The position numbers were made by a program, and so were the translations under genes. From the NCBI GenBank assembly GCA_021432635.1, contig MU270018.1, positions 1,304,796 through 1,368,795 of the forward strand: a DNA stretch of 64,000 nucleotides. Reading direction: 5' to 3'. Of the stretch, positions 12,881-25,660 are shown piece after piece. The notes under the pieces are model-generated. The model had not been told where the DNA came from. It did no database searches and worked only from the letters and a program-made list of their open reading frames with translations. The DNA is from Thozetella sp. PMI_491 (taxonomy: Eukaryota > Ascomycota > Sordariomycetes > Chaetosphaeriales > Chaetosphaeriaceae). How positions within the stretch are numbered: the stretch's first letter is position 1; each line of letters begins with the position of its first letter.

Positions 12881-13912
12881 TCATGCCTTAGGCAAAGCCG
12901 TCGCGGCACAAGGGGAGAAGCAAGAAAATCGAGGAAGCAATTTGGGGGGCTCCCCAGCCGCCCTGTCCGCAAACCTGCTTTCGCCGTGCCGTTTGTCGCG
13001 GCTTTGCTGCATCCTCTCGTTGGCGCGCCTCGGCATCATGACTAGCCACGCCAGAGGAGTCAGGGTCAAATGCGTCATAGCAAAACATGTCGATGATGCC
13101 CTGTACGCGTTGCGGCACTGCCAGATGTCCTGCTGCAGCCCAATGGCGATGCAGCCACCGACAAATCCACGAGTCTGCCCTGATCTACGAACGCCATCTT
13201 TGGAGCGCGTGTCCCCTTGTAATAGAGGGAAAGGCATGGAATTCTTGATTTCGAGGCATCGTACGCCGTACGTAGATGGACTTTCGTCGCGGCCATGTAC
13301 CTGGTGTATTCGTGCAGTCTGGGCAGCCACGTTCTGTTTGCTTGCAACCTCCGGATTAGGGAAGCGGCGGTCTGCAACGTGATATTCCCAATCTCGCAGC
13401 CACGATCCCTCAGGGCCGCCCTGGGGCGTGGTAGCAAGATCCGTCGCGGCCTTCCCCAGCTCCCATAGATGCAGAGTACCTCCTCGCGATCCTTCGCGAG
13501 CGCAAGCCCACCAAGGGCCTCTGCAGCGAGGAATGCGCCTTGTGCGACCGTCTGCAGTCCCTCCGGGCGGGCCGCGAAGGACATCGCATAGGGCTGCCGA
13601 TGTGGCCGGGACAGACCTATGGGCAAAACCCTGAGTCAGACGCACGGCGCCTACTTTGTGTGTAACTAGATGATGATATGTACAGAACGCACGGTACCTG
13701 TGTACCCTGTGCGGCGCCATTTCACGCGGCACCGAGCTGGACAGAGTCTCAGCAACGCCTCGCCGGGCCGCGGGACGATGGCATGCTGACCCAACATGAG
13801 ACGAAAGTTCTCGCGAATTCGTCCCTTCAGCCCTCTCGTAACACTCTCGTAACCTGCGTGGCTTAGGTGAGGTTCTACTTTCGCGCCGTAACACGGTCGG
13901 GATGACTCGCAT
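12881..13912 (-). other. Unrecognised long minus-strand reading frame, possibly a multi-exon or decayed gene
   Basis: A 343-codon frame is open across this interval. A second frame (13075-13584) begins with an ATG and a protein-like stretch including EGLQTVAQGAFLAAEA, and a third near 12888-13100 contains GIIDMFCYDAFDPDSSG. Protein-like phrases in successive frames suggest either a spliced gene that I could not assemble or a frameshifted relic. No family is recognised, and chance openness in GC-rich DNA is also possible. Confidence 0.15.
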
Positions 13913-14665
13913 CCCGCGAGCTCTTTTTGGCCTACCACCCTCCCTTTCGCAAATTCATCCCATAGTCCCCCAGCGGCCCCCCCCCCTCCTTTGCCAAGAC
14001 CCGAGGCTATCCAGACCGCCCCAAACCCTTTCCGCCTCGGGTTGCTATCGCAATAGCCCACTCGCTGCAGCGCGGATTAAAATTGGCATCCTATGTTCCC
14101 TCCAATGCAGCTCACGAGAGACACGACGCACAAGCAGTGATGCCTCGATGCTAATCTGATGAGTCGTAGGAGGGGGAGCTTGCAGAAGATAAAATTGTTG
14201 CCTGACAGGCTTCACCGACTGCATGCCCAACGAGCGTTCGTGTCGAGACAGCGAAGCTGACGATGCGTTGGCCCGTCTTGGGTGGTGCAACGAATTAATT
14301 CTCCGTTTGCGATGCACGCGCTTGCTACTGCGCACGTCGCACGTAGAGAGCGTGCGTGAGAAGCGCGCAAGCCAGGAAAGCCAGAAAAAGATTGACCGCT
14401 TTTCTGCCAGATTCTGGGGAGCGGTACTGTCTGAACTGGACTGCAAAGCAGATCAAAGCTTGACGCTCCCGGGGATTGGATGGAAGACGGAAGGCGGTCA
14501 GCTTCTAGGTGCGGGCTGGTGCGAGCTGGCGCAGGTGCGGGAGGGGCGCCATGCAGTGATTGCCCTGTTCCCTCCCGCCCGCGCGCAACCGTGGAAAGAC
14601 CCGTGGGCGATTTTCCCGAGCGAAAATCGCTCTAGCCCTTTTGACACCGGGGAAAGGGGGCCGGA
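13913..14665. other. Intergenic region, nothing recognised
   Basis: Overlapping frames on both strands show no domain, signal peptide or convincing codon bias. Confidence 0.4.
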
Positions 14666-15067
14666 ATGAAGCCTACCGGGGGGTCTAGAAGTCTGGGACA
14701 GTGGCGCCCGGGGGGCCTAGTCCTTTTGTTCGTCCCGCTGCCTGCCATTTTGGCCCTGGCTCCGACGGAAAAAGATTCTCCGGTCCTCGTTCAGTCTGCC
14801 GCCATAGTGCATGCCAGCATAACGGCCCGGGTTCGCGCACCCCAGACTCGGTTGCTACGGTACGAGAGCAATCTTTCCCGAGCCTGTGGCCGGCGCAATC
14901 AATGCCAGTGCCCAGAGTGGAGATGCGGAGGCGTCAAGCTCCCGCGTCGAGAGTGTGTGCGCTCTGTCGGAACTGCTCTGTGTCGGGACTGCACTCCGAG
15001 AATTCCACGCGCTCCCCGTCTCGCGCAGCAGCCCGTGCCCAGCGGCGAAAATTCGGTCGCCAATTGA
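14666..15067 (+). CDS. Weak candidate: small cysteine-rich secreted protein
   Basis: A 133-codon ATG frame. Residues about 17-32 are hydrophobic (GLVLLFVPLPAILALA) after a basic start, which resembles a signal peptide. The second half holds about seven Cys, including the phrase CGRRNQCQCPEWRC. Small Cys-rich secreted proteins are common in filamentous fungi, but several other frames are open here and no homolog is known to me. Treat this as a hypothesis only. Confidence 0.18.
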   Translation: MKPTGGSRSLGQWRPGGLVLLFVPLPAILALAPTEKDSPVLVQSAAIVHASITARVRAPQTRLLRYESNLSRACGRRNQCQCPEWRCGGVKLPRRECVRSVGTALCRDCTPRIPRAPRLAQQPVPSGENSVAN

Positions 15068-15268
15068 GAAACATGGGGTAGTGAAACACAGGGAGTAGGA
15101 GACAAACCCACCCCACCCCACGTGGCGACCCTCTCTACCCTCTGTCTGCCCTTACCGGGCTGACTGGAAACGTGCAAAGAATGAGTGGGCTCGGCTTCTT
15201 TTTCGAGAGAATTTTCCTTTTCCTCGCCTTCCTTCTGGAATGTTCAAGCGAGAAGAGTAGAAGGGGCT

Positions 15269-15289
15269 AAAAAAAAAAAAAAAAAAAAA
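15269..15289. repeat. A21 homopolymer
   Basis: Twenty-one consecutive A on the plus strand, read directly. Confidence 0.95.
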
Positions 15290-17168
15290 TTCGGCTCTTC
15301 CAGAGGATCCGCACGATGCAACGACGGCAAGGTAGGAAATAGCTGTCCTCCCCTGGCCGGCCAGGCCCCAGCACATGGGAGAGAATCCTGCGTGTACGGC
15401 ATGGGATTATCGTTATCAACCAAGTGAGACGTAACATACTACGAATAGGTAGGTGCTGTTGTACAGGGCCAAGGGTGCCTCCTTCCGAAGGGGGATATGG
15501 TCCAGCTCTAGAAACAGCTACGAAGACGAATGGGGAGGAGTTAGCCCCTCCTGCAGCTACTGCATCTGGAGCAAGGCACCCAGCAAAAGCCTCCCCCCGG
15601 GAAAGGAGGGAGCACGGTCCAAACCTTCCAGGCGCGTGGGAAGAGGATGGGGACTATTGGACCCTTAAGGATCACCTTGCATTTTCTTCTAAGCTGAACG
15701 ACCTGAGCCCGGGCCTTCCGGATATCAAAACTTCGTCGACATGGTCGGCGTGGGGGATGAGCACGTCCTCAGCTCAACAACCATGGAAGTGCCGTACAGA
15801 CGGATAGCCGCAGTAGCGCTCCAGAGTCGGGTAGGCAGGCAGGGCAAGTAAATCAGTAATTAGGCATTGTACTTTTGCGAGGCGCAAGCGTGGTTTGCGT
15901 GGGACTTCCCGACAGCCTAGCGTCCCGTTTGCTCTGGCAAGAAGCGAGATGATCCGAAACGAGCAGCATGCGTTGAGTTACGGATTGTAGCAGATCCCTT
16001 CCCCCGCTGTCCCTTCCGAACAGGGCCAGGTGGGCGTCTAGGCCGTGGGGAAATATCCTCAGCAAAGGGTCGAAAGGGTCCGACGCCGCCTATGGAGCCT
16101 CTCTAAAAGTGCAACGGCGCGCCCCACTCCGAGATTCAGCCGGGTCTTTCGTCGGACGCCCGCAACAGGAAGGCACACGCCATCGGCTTACAAAAGTATG
16201 TACATGCAGACATAGTAGTAGTTATCTAAGGAAGGCAAAAAGCGACGCAGCCACACGCGAGAGCAGGTGAGAGGCCACCTCGCCGTGCACAGCGTCGAGG
16301 TGTAGGGAACACCTCGGAAGCATTTCGAATTTCCGGGGCGTACAAATGAATAGCACATGTTTGCCCCGTGTTTGCCCCATGTTTGCCGTCGCCTAGATTG
16401 CTGTACGAACAGAAAGCTCGCTCAGGTACCTACCTTAGTAGTATCCAAGCTCCGTTCTATCCCTGCGGGACGTGGTGGGAGGCGCAATTGTCGGGATAGG
16501 CTCCGACACTAGCCAGCCGGCCGGGGGCGCCCCCTGCGCTCCTGCGCTCGACCTGGCAAATCGCTTTTCCGCAATGGTATAACCGACTGCCATTTGCTCA
16601 CCTCGGTCGCCAACCAAAAGCTTGAGTCAGGCGTGTCACCCCGGGCTGCCTCGGACCTGCTACGCGTCTCGAGCCCTCCTGCGTGCCGGGGACGCGTGGC
16701 GAAATGGGCAAAAGGCGGCGGCGGAGGCCTTCTTCCCCACGTTTCTTTTGTTCTTTTGTTCCATCCCCTACCGCACGCCGTTGTCAAAGTGCCCGGCTAT
16801 CACCGTCGGCCTGGGAGGCGACTTTTGAGTCGCATTTGCATTTGGTAGGTACCCGGGGATGACCGTTAGCGCTAGGCAGTTGAACCCGGCTTGCCTTCGG
16901 TCAAGGGAGCGGCTTTTCCCAGCGTGCCAGGCAAGCCAGGGTCTACCGTCGGCCGCCCTAGTAACATAGTAAGGCAATAGCCAGAAAAAAGCTCGGCCGA
17001 ACTGAGGCTCGGGTGGGGGTGGGAGAAGGAGTTGGGGGGAGATTGATTGCTCTTTCCTCGCAGGGTCCCTTATCACCTTGCCCCTTCCGCCCCCGGAACC
17101 CTCCCGGAACCGTAGCGGTATGGAGGATTGTTACTACAAAGTACAGTGCCTTGAGGCCCCTGGTAACC

Positions 17169-17335
<167 letters not shown>

Positions 17336-19190
17336 GGCCTCCCCCAGGCCTATTGCAAATTAATCTAGACAATCTAATGCTCTGCTTCACCGGGACAGCG
17401 GGACCATATCCAAGGATCCAAGAATAGCACTGGAGGGAAGCCTAAGTAGGCAGTCGAGATCGAACTGTGTCACGACATGGGCCAAAGCATAAGGGAGGGA
17501 GACGAGGGGGGGAAGGGGGGTTCGCATGAGGGCATCACGGGTGCACCCTGACAGCTTTGTGACCTAGCCAGCCTGAGCTGGAGCTTGCACGGGGGCTGTC
17601 GATCGCACAGCTCCCGTGCTGGTGACCCCCGTGCCTCCCCTCTCCTCCGCGGGCCCTGGCGATCGCCGCCTCTGGTGCCGCCGCTGACTGCGGGCGGTGA
17701 GGTGGGAGGGCGTGGAGGGGCATGGGGAGGGCGGCTGTCACATTGCTTCTTTGGCGTCGCCCTCGAAACCCCCACGCCGTGTGCAAGAGAGCGCGCGTGG
17801 GCGCATCAGCCACCAGGGGACGTCTTCCCTTGTCCCCAAGACGACTTCTCCCAGACGCTTGGGGCCGCCATGGCGCCGTGAAACGAATGCATTAGGCAAA
17901 GCATCTTGGTGAGATGGTTATCAAAGCCCAGATGCGCACGCCTCCTTCTCATTCCTTTTCCGCCCCTGTCGTCCCGCAGTGCCAGGGGGGCTCACGAACA
18001 AACTCATTCGTAATGGCTTCTTCTCCTCGATGCCGTCCAAGGGGTTGGTGACGAGGCGAGCAATCCAATCATTTTCGCACGCTGCAGTTTGCTCGTTTGA
18101 TTTGCACACACACTGGAGCAGCTGAGAGGAAGCCCGCAGCCCCCAGCATAAGATATTTACCTATTTGCTTCTCCCTGCCGCTCCCTGTCGCCCCCTTCAC
18201 CGTGAGGAGGATTCTTCCTTGGTCATTCTGGCTGACAACCCCCACGGTCCTTCGTCCCTTCCACGGCTCGTTCTATCTTGTCCTGAGGGATGCCGGGGTT
18301 GTCTGAGTCCCGAGAGTCTCGGACTCGGCTCTCCGGTCCCGGTCCGGGGAGCCGGCTGGTCCGGAAGCCCTCATTCCCTCCGCCTACCCCTTGCGCCACT
18401 GTCAGCATGCCCATTTCAAGCTGGTAAGAGGCCAGCAGCGGCGAGGCGGCGAGGCGGCGCCCATAGCTCAGAATCTGCATGCCATGGACACAAGGGCGGC
18501 GCAACGTCATGGCTGCATTTGCGAGGGAGCAAACCTAGCCTAGGCTTCTATCTCCTGTAGCGTCCATCCGCCCGAGTCGTACAGCACCTCGCATGCCCTG
18601 CCCAGGATGTTTTGTCTAAAATGATCTCTCGCACTGGTTGCTCATTGTCTCTACCTGTTCATCACCCCTTGGACGTTCTGACCAACGAATCTGGGGGCGA
18701 TCTACGAGGTAGAGAGCCGTCAACAGTATTGGCCGGCAAACTGCCATTGTTTGTGCGACGCATATCCAATCACGCCAGGCCATCCCATGACCTCCTGTAT
18801 GAATATCCCAACATCTGCGCTCCCTGCTGACCTGCGTTGCATGAACGGTTGCGTGCCTCGCATGCGGGCCAACCGGGAGACTATAGCGAGCAGCCAAGTA
18901 TCACACGTGAAATGGCTTTGCGAGGAAGAAGGAACTCCAAAAGGGTGAAATCACATCAAAGCGCTCGACGCGCCCGAGCAGAACGCGGCACCTTTTCCCT
19001 GCGAGTGACGAGTATTTATCGCGCGACAAAGCCCCTCCCCTCCCCTCCCCCGCGATGAGGGTGTTTGTGACCACGAATGAGCGAGCATGTGCTTGGAGCC
19101 ACGCCGCTCTTGCTATTAATTAAGGGAGCGGAACCGGCGGCGACGAACAAGCAACGGCAAGCCGCCCGTATTGGGAAGCTCCCCTCAATA

Positions 19191-19733
19191 TCACAGGGGC
19201 TTCACGTGTGATTCGGCTCTTTTGCGCCAATGAACGCGTGTCCTGCGTGCAAGTGCGTGCCAACCGTGCTCAACTGTACGTCCGTCACAGCCAACCTTCA
19301 TCTGGTACGCGCCAAAATCGTGTCGTGCCTGATCGCATCCCAATTCAGGGGCTTGCCCGGGGGGCCAAGAGTACCGCTGTATGCGCGCGGTCTGTTCGAA
19401 TGTATCGTCGGGCCCGAGTTTGATGACCGCAAGCCGCACAAAGGATACTCGATGCCAACCACGCGATGTAAATCGATAGTTCTGTCGTTGTTCTATGATA
19501 GCTAATGCTACCTTGTTCCTAATCAATCCTGCAACTACCGGGGGGGAGGCATTAGGTATCGGGCCATTGCCGGGTGTGCGGGATGAGAGGATCCCTTTCG
19601 CTATCTCTAAGGCCGGAGGAGCCCGGCCTCGATGCCTGTCGGTTAAGACATGAACATGCCGGATATTTCGAAGAGAAAGAACGGGTGGGGGATCATATGC
19701 TGAAAGTTCGAGGCACTTTTGTATATAACTCAT
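19191..19733 (-). CDS. Unrecognised 180-codon reading frame
   Basis: A true ATG opens a 180-codon frame in a less GC-rich stretch, where frames this long are less expected by chance. It begins MSYIQKCLELSAYDPPPVLS. No domain, signal peptide or transmembrane segment is recognised and the second half looks less protein-like. It may be a lineage-specific gene, an exon, or chance. Confidence 0.2.
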   Translation of the reverse strand: MSYIQKCLELSAYDPPPVLSLRNIRHVHVLTDRHRGRAPPALEIAKGILSSRTPGNGPIPNASPPVVAGLIRNKVALAIIEQRQNYRFTSRGWHRVSFVRLAVIKLGPDDTFEQTARIQRYSWPPGQAPELGCDQARHDFGAYQMKVGCDGRTVEHGWHALARRTRVHWRKRAESHVKPL

Positions 19734-22301
19734 AAGCCATAACTCATGTTAGCTGCTCTCTAGGCTGCCGACTCCGTCATGGCACTAATTGCGATGTTTA
19801 CTTTCTCAGGAGGCCTGTGGCTGAGGGCCGAAGCCGAATCCGGAACTCCTGCGCTTCCGGCTCGGAACACCGGTAGGCTCTTCGGCTCGTGATGGCATCC
19901 TAAAGTTACTTCCTTCCTCCCCGTTCGCTCAGCGCGGGTGTGCTATGCTCAAGCCGGACCCCAGCCGCGGGGAAGCTGGCCCTTGCGAGCCTATTCCAGC
20001 GCAACCGCCTCCGGCCATGCCATGTACTTGGTCCTCGGGATGATGACCGCTGCACCCGGTGGATTTTTAGCACGTTCGTCTGATTCCACGCCTTAGTGAC
20101 CTTAGTACATGGACAGAGTCACGCACGGGAGCACTGGGTAGGCGCCAGGAAGGCCATCAAGCCGTCAGCCCACGGGGACAAGCAGTCTCCATCGCCGATA
20201 CCAACTCATCGTATGGAGTAAAAGAAACATGTACTAAATTCTAAGGTACGAAGGGTACAGTGTGATTATGTGATTGCTCAACATACTCTTGGCCCGGCCC
20301 GGATGAGCGTGGTGTTAGGTTAGATTGGCTATGCTAAACTACCGACTTGTTGGTTCCGGTTGTGATGCTTTTGAGCTCACCCAGCCGTCCGTCAAAACTC
20401 ATGATACGTGATTGAGCGATGAAGGAGCCAGAGTCCTCAAACTCCGCCTTTTTGGTCGATGTACGCCGCAACAGTCCCAAGGCACCTAGGCAATCAGTAA
20501 TCGACGAGGAAGAGTCCTCAAACATTGGGTATGGTTTCAAGGGGCAGTCGTGAGGTATGCCTATATTGATAAGAACATGATGAAGTTTTATATACGAGCC
20601 TAGTACTGTTGCATAGCAGGAGAATCCTGAGATAGTGGAAATATCAAGTGTGAACATGTATACGTTGTAGCTCATAACCTGCGGGCTTGGTCATGGTGGC
20701 CAGGCGTATGGCTGCAAGATATTTATTAGTTGCTAGGTTCAGGGCAGAGTATCACGATGAGCTAACTTTTCGTCAGGAGGGGAGCCAAGTAAAGCGAGTA
20801 AAGATGCGGACAGCATTGCTGCTTGAGTGGCATTTCCGCCTGCAGCCCCTTTTATTCTACTTCATGCGACGGGTGCGCTGAATGACCTAGAATGGCCTAG
20901 AAATGTCTGCCACATCTCATGATTTGAAACTTCCGACTAGCTCACGGAGTCTCTGCCCGTTCTTAAGATCAAGAACTGCTTCTCTCGAGTCATGTTACCG
21001 ATCCGACCAAGTCCCGGAAGGCTTTATCTATCACCTCGTACGGCTGCACTAGGCAGATGAGAGCTGGAAAATGGCAGGGACTGTTGAGAACACGATAGAG
21101 CTTGCTCAAAAAGCTAGTAAATATATTGTGATCTGTGAACCTCCCCCTTTCTAGGACTCCTATCTGACCTTGCAGAGGAGAGAGAATTCATCAAGGTAGG
21201 CCTGGGATTGGTAGGGAGGGCAGTGCTTAATAACAAGATCCATCTGTCCATTGCCTGGTGATGTGGATAGAAAAACAGGGGAATCTATAGCTAAGCGGCA
21301 ACTATATAGACGCAGGAGGAATGATGTATTTAGTAGGGACTTGTACCTCTATGGAGGTTTCGGTATATACCCTCAAACTTAAGCATAGAAAGTAGGTTAC
21401 GGTCTAGTTGGGGCCGAGCGTATGGGATCTCAAGCAGTGTTATAGAAGTTCCTTGTATTTTATGTAAAGACAGGAACGCCTATTGCCGTTAATTTCACCA
21501 CTCCCTATGGATTCGGTCCTTCTCTATAAGTTTAGTCTTTCCTTATGAGTTTGGTCCTTTCTTAAGAACTCTGCTAAGCTTGTCTGACTTGTTCCTACCC
21601 CTCGGTGTTTTGAGAAAAGAGCTGGCAAGTTGCCTCGGACTGGAGATCAGAAACGATCAAGGGATATTAGAAGGCCAGTTAAAAAAATCAGCATGATACA
21701 TAACAGATCGTGCCGTACAATAGTCATCTATTAGTGTCATGTCATTCCTCCATGGGTCGCCGAGTGATTGGTACCTTATGAAGACGCTGCGGACATCAAT
21801 ATATCTTGGTAACACCCAAGACCGCAGAGAAGAGGCGATAGGGCCATTGTCGATATCCTATCTAAGACGTGCTGGTCTGTTTCACAGAAAGCGTCGTGCC
21901 GCTGAACTTCCCTCTCTAGCTAGGTAACCTTGAGCTCCATGGGCACCCACGAATTGTCCAGGAGGGGTGAAGATGGTCTCGACCTCGTATCTCTCTTCAT
22001 CACCATTGTAGGCACGTTATGGACTGTGGCCACCGGAAAGCCTCACTAGGCTTACGTGTACTCCGACTAACCGTCGGGGCATTGTGATCTTGTTGTTGCT
22101 GCCTTGCGAAGTCTGGGCTAGGCGTGTAATTCTTAACGATATACTAGACTCCCACATCGGTGGACATGTTCATTCGGGTAAAGAAGCAACAAGGAGCACC
22201 CTAAACGCCGAAACTCCCGAAACCAGCCCGTATACCCGATCCCATGCTTCTCGCTCCCTCGTGCGTCCCATGCTCCTGATGTAGACTCGCATGTGAGTCG
22301 A
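19734..22301. other. Intergenic, relatively AT-rich, no supported gene
   Basis: A 113-codon minus-strand ATG frame (20334-20675) has two similar phrases (FEDSSSS and FEDSGSF) but no family match. Nothing else is supported. Confidence 0.45.
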
Positions 22302-23089
22302 CTAACTCCTCAAGGCCTCGAGGCGGTTCCGCATTTGGTCCATCATGGCCTCGGTGTCTTCCTCGTCCTCTTCCTCGGCCTGGGCCGGGACCTGCTCCTG
22401 GGGCAGCGGTACGTTGGGCAGGGCACCGGTCTTGTCCATGCGGTCCTTGAGGATCTCTCCGAGCACCTTGTCGACCTCGCCCTCGGCCTCCTCATCCTCC
22501 TCGAGCATGTCCCCTTCGGGCAGCATGTCCTCGGTCATCTCCTCAATGATGCCGGCTTTCATCAGCTCGACGCTCAGGTCGCGCATTGTGACGGCCAGCT
22601 CGGGGAGGCGGATCAGGCTGTTCACGTCTTTCATGACGCCTACACTGGCCCGGATGCTGCCCTCGATCTTGCGCAGCGCAAAGGTTTCATTAACCTGCAT
22701 CTGCACACTGCTGAGCTGCGCCTTGCCAGTGATAAGGCGGGCAGTTCCCTTGCGCGTGCGGATCAGCTCCCGGGCAAAGTCGCGCACCTCCTTGGCCGCC
22801 TGCCGCTGCCGGGCAGGGTCGCGCTGTCCGCGGCGGTCGGCCTGGAGGATCAAGTTCTTGATCTTGGTCTCGGTGTTCTTGGACTGCACGATGTCGCGGT
22901 CGATCTTGCGGATGTTGGAGCGGATGAGCGTGTTGCACTTGCGCATCTAGGAGCAGGGCGGTAGGGTTAGCACAGCAGGGCGGCGGGAGGAAGGCAGCTT
23001 GTGCTGCCTCCAGGGAGAGAGAGACTCTGGGATGCGCGCACCTGGGCCTGGGGATCCGGCTTGGCGAAGAGACCTCTAATTGTCTCCAT
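22302..23089 (-). CDS. VPS24: ESCRT-III subunit Vps24/CHMP3
   Basis: Vps24 co-polymerises with Snf7 and Vps2 on endosomes to bud and cut vesicles into multivesicular bodies. There are two exons, complement(22302..22946, 23042..23089), giving 230 aa. The 95-bp intron has a GT start and CCTAG end and joins in phase 0. Exon 1 encodes the N-terminal METIRGLFAKPDPQAQ, matching the family start (…FGPDPQAQ). The basic α1-α2 core (RKCNTLIRSNIRKIDRDI) follows, then an acidic region, and the C-terminus MMDQMRNRLEALRS fits the MIM1 motif (LxxRLxxLR) that binds the MIT domain of Vps4. The length is normal for the family. The gene is divergent from the p23 gene, with about 1.5 kb between the start codons. 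Function is well supported; the start is confirmed by the conserved first exon. Confidence 0.95.
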
Positions 23090-24570
23090 GGCCGCGATGG
23101 GATGAGGGCTAGCCGCCTCTCGTCTATCCGATTGGGACTTTCTTCTCCTCCCCCTCCTCGTTTCTTTGGTTCCCGGCTGGGCACTTCGTCGCCGACGGAA
23201 GAGCGCGCTCCCTTTCCTCCAGTACGGCTCAAAAGCAGGAGGGGGGTTTCGCTGTTGGAAGAGGTAGCCCGGGGGGGTTCGCTGACGTCGTTGGCGATGG
23301 ACGCAAGTGGATGCGTTGTCACACTGGCTGACTGGGCAAGCGTGAGGCTGGCGGTGGGTGAGTGAGGCTCCGTTTTGGCGCCGTTTTAACAGATTAGTGC
23401 GTGCGTCACTGCTCCGTGGACCTGCGGCAGGCTGTGCTACCCCGCTGTCGATTCTGGGCAAGGGGAGCCTCGCAGACGCTAGAGCTAGAACTTAGCCGCC
23501 TTTTCAGGCGACACACCACCGCTGTCTGCATGGGAAGTGGGCTTGTAAGAGGCCACAGTGCCATAGGGGGGCATGGGGGTCTCCCTCTTTCCAAGGCCGT
23601 CAAAGCTCTTTCGACTCGATGGGTTGGTTGGGTTGTCAGCACTATAGCTACTGGGTCCTCGTCGTAGGGCTGACCTGTGCGTGAGGTTGCTATTTTTTTT
23701 TTGGGAAGCCTAATTAAGGCCGCGCACGGCTTCGAAGGAAAGCGGGGCGAGGGTCAAGAACTCTGCTCCAGGGATGCAAACGAGAAAGTGGGCAAGTTGG
23801 CTTCGGGGCGATACTACGCACACCTCATTTGTGCCTTGACCCTTGATTAGCAGCTAGCTGGCAAGGACTGGCACTGTTGCTTGTTTACCAAAGTCCCTTT
23901 CGCGAGTCTGGCGGTGGCCGATCGATCTGGGACAGCGGCCGGGGGCACTCGAGGAAACAGGCGTCGAGGCAACAAGGGAAGCAGCAAGTAGGTGGGCCTC
24001 CGTGCCCTCTCAAGCCTCCGTCTCCACGTTCGACCCCAACTGCGGGCGGGGTCAACAAGTCGTTTTGTCGCGAATCAGCATCGAGCTGCGCCTATGCCAA
24101 AGCCCAATCCGACCCCTCAGCTCTGCCGGGGGGTGAGTGCGGGTCTGTGCCGTTCGAATCTTCTCACAGATTCCCACAGATTCCACCGGTGCCCCGGGAC
24201 GGAAAGGCAGCTTGGCGCTCGACACCGTCCACAGCCTCACAGGCACCACATCCACTACCACCACCTCTCTTTCCACTCTCTCTTTCCAGCTTCCCAGCTT
24301 CCCGACGGCCGCCAAACACTCTCTGTCTTTTGTCGCAAACACCGGCACAGAAAAAAAAAAACCCGCAAACGAGACTACGCAGGTGAGAGCTACCCCGCCT
24401 TCACCGTCCTGCCCAGCCGCTGCCCGCCCATCCTTCATCCTCCCCCCGTAGTCTGTGTTCTCGGGCTAATTGCGAGCACCACCTCTCTAGGAGCTTTTTC
24501 CGAGCTACCCCTCCAACAGCCTCTCGACTCTATCCACCGCGCTGCTCTTGGTCAAACCTCCTCGACCACA
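23090..24570. promoter_or_regulatory. Divergent intergenic region between VPS24 and the p23 gene
   Basis: It holds both promoters and leaders. The plus-strand leader before 24571 is pyrimidine-rich and has a possible intron donor near 24382 (CAGGTGAG) and an acceptor near 24490 (CTCTCTAG). No coding sequence is supported. Confidence 0.4.
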
Positions 24571-25660
24571 ATGGCCGGCGAAACCCACACACCCGAAGGT
24601 AAGCATTGTCTGAATTGCTCGACGACGCCGCTGGACGGCGGCTTTGGTGGTTGAGCGGCCTCGTTGCACAACGTGGATGCCTAGAGTGGCACGACGGGGC
24701 TGTCCTCACCTCTTCACCGCATCCGGTGCTGCACCGCCACACCAAGGCTAGCCGTCCCGAGTTTGCGTTTCGTACACGACCTCGCTGACCACGTCGTCGT
24801 CGCCCTCCCTTCTAGTGCTCTGGGCGCAGCGCTCGTCCAAGACCGATGAGACCAAGAACTTCATCTATGTCACCATCACCGTGCCAGACGTGCCTGCCTC
24901 GAACCTGAAGCTGGACCTCAAGGACCAGGGCCTGACGTTCACCGGCCACTCAGACACGCTCAAGCGCACCTACCACCTCGAGCTCGAGTTCTACGGCAAG
25001 ATCAATGTCAGCGAGAGCAAGGTGAACCACACGGGCAAGAACCTCGAGCTCAAGCTGCGCAAGGCGGACCTCGCTGAGGAGTACTGGCCCCGTCTTCTCA
25101 AGGAGAGCAAGAAGGTGCACTTCCTTAAGACCGACTTCGACAAATGGGTCGATGAGGACGAGCAGAACGAGGCGGCTGAGGATGACTTCTCTAACTTTGG
25201 TGGCATGGGTATGTGACTTGCTCCCCGCTTTGCACCCCCGATCGTGCGTGTTGCGCGTCTGTAGAGGCTACAACCAATACCGCTCCGCTCTCCACCTCTC
25301 GCCCCCCCTACTCCCCTTTCTCAAGCTAAATCATGTTGCGTGCCTACAGGAGGGATGCCAGGCATGGGTACGTAGCAATGAACTCGGAGCAGAAAGTAGG
25401 AGAGGAGAGGGGCCGGGTCGGCTGTAGCCTGGAGCAGCACAGTAAGGTTGGACTTGGCAGAAGATCAGTGCTAACATTTCTATGCAGGCGGCGGCGACTT
25501 CGGCGGTATTGACTTCTCCAAGCTCGGTGGCGGCGGCGGTCTCCCCACTGGCGAAGAGGATGAGGAAGAGGACGAGGAAGAGTCCGATGACGACATGCCG
25601 CCTCTTGAGGGCGACGAGGAGGAAGACAAGGCTGCTGGCAAGGCGAAGGCGAGCGCCTAA
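24571..25660 (+). CDS. SBA1: p23/Sba1-type Hsp90 co-chaperone (CS domain)
   Basis: p23 binds the ATP-bound N-terminal dimer of Hsp90 and slows ATP hydrolysis while clients mature, in cytosol and nucleus. There are four exons, 24571..24598, 24816..25208, 25350..25367 and 25488..25660, giving 203 aa. All junctions are GT-AG and restore phase. The first exon codes nine residues plus one base, and the third is only 18 bp (GGMPGM region). The CS domain spans about residues 10-120 and starts with the conserved WAQRSS. FIYVTITVPDV and the LEFYGKI strand fit p23. Residues about 115-125 (DFDKWVDEDE) close the domain. The tail is Gly/Met-rich then strongly acidic, as in fungal Sba1/Wos2. The ATG has good context (CACAATGGC). 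High confidence in family and exon chain. Confidence 0.95.

Noticed and set aside
22293-22964. 223-codon plus-strand frame opposite VPS24
   Set aside because: It is the mirror of the well-supported Vps24 exon and has no family features.
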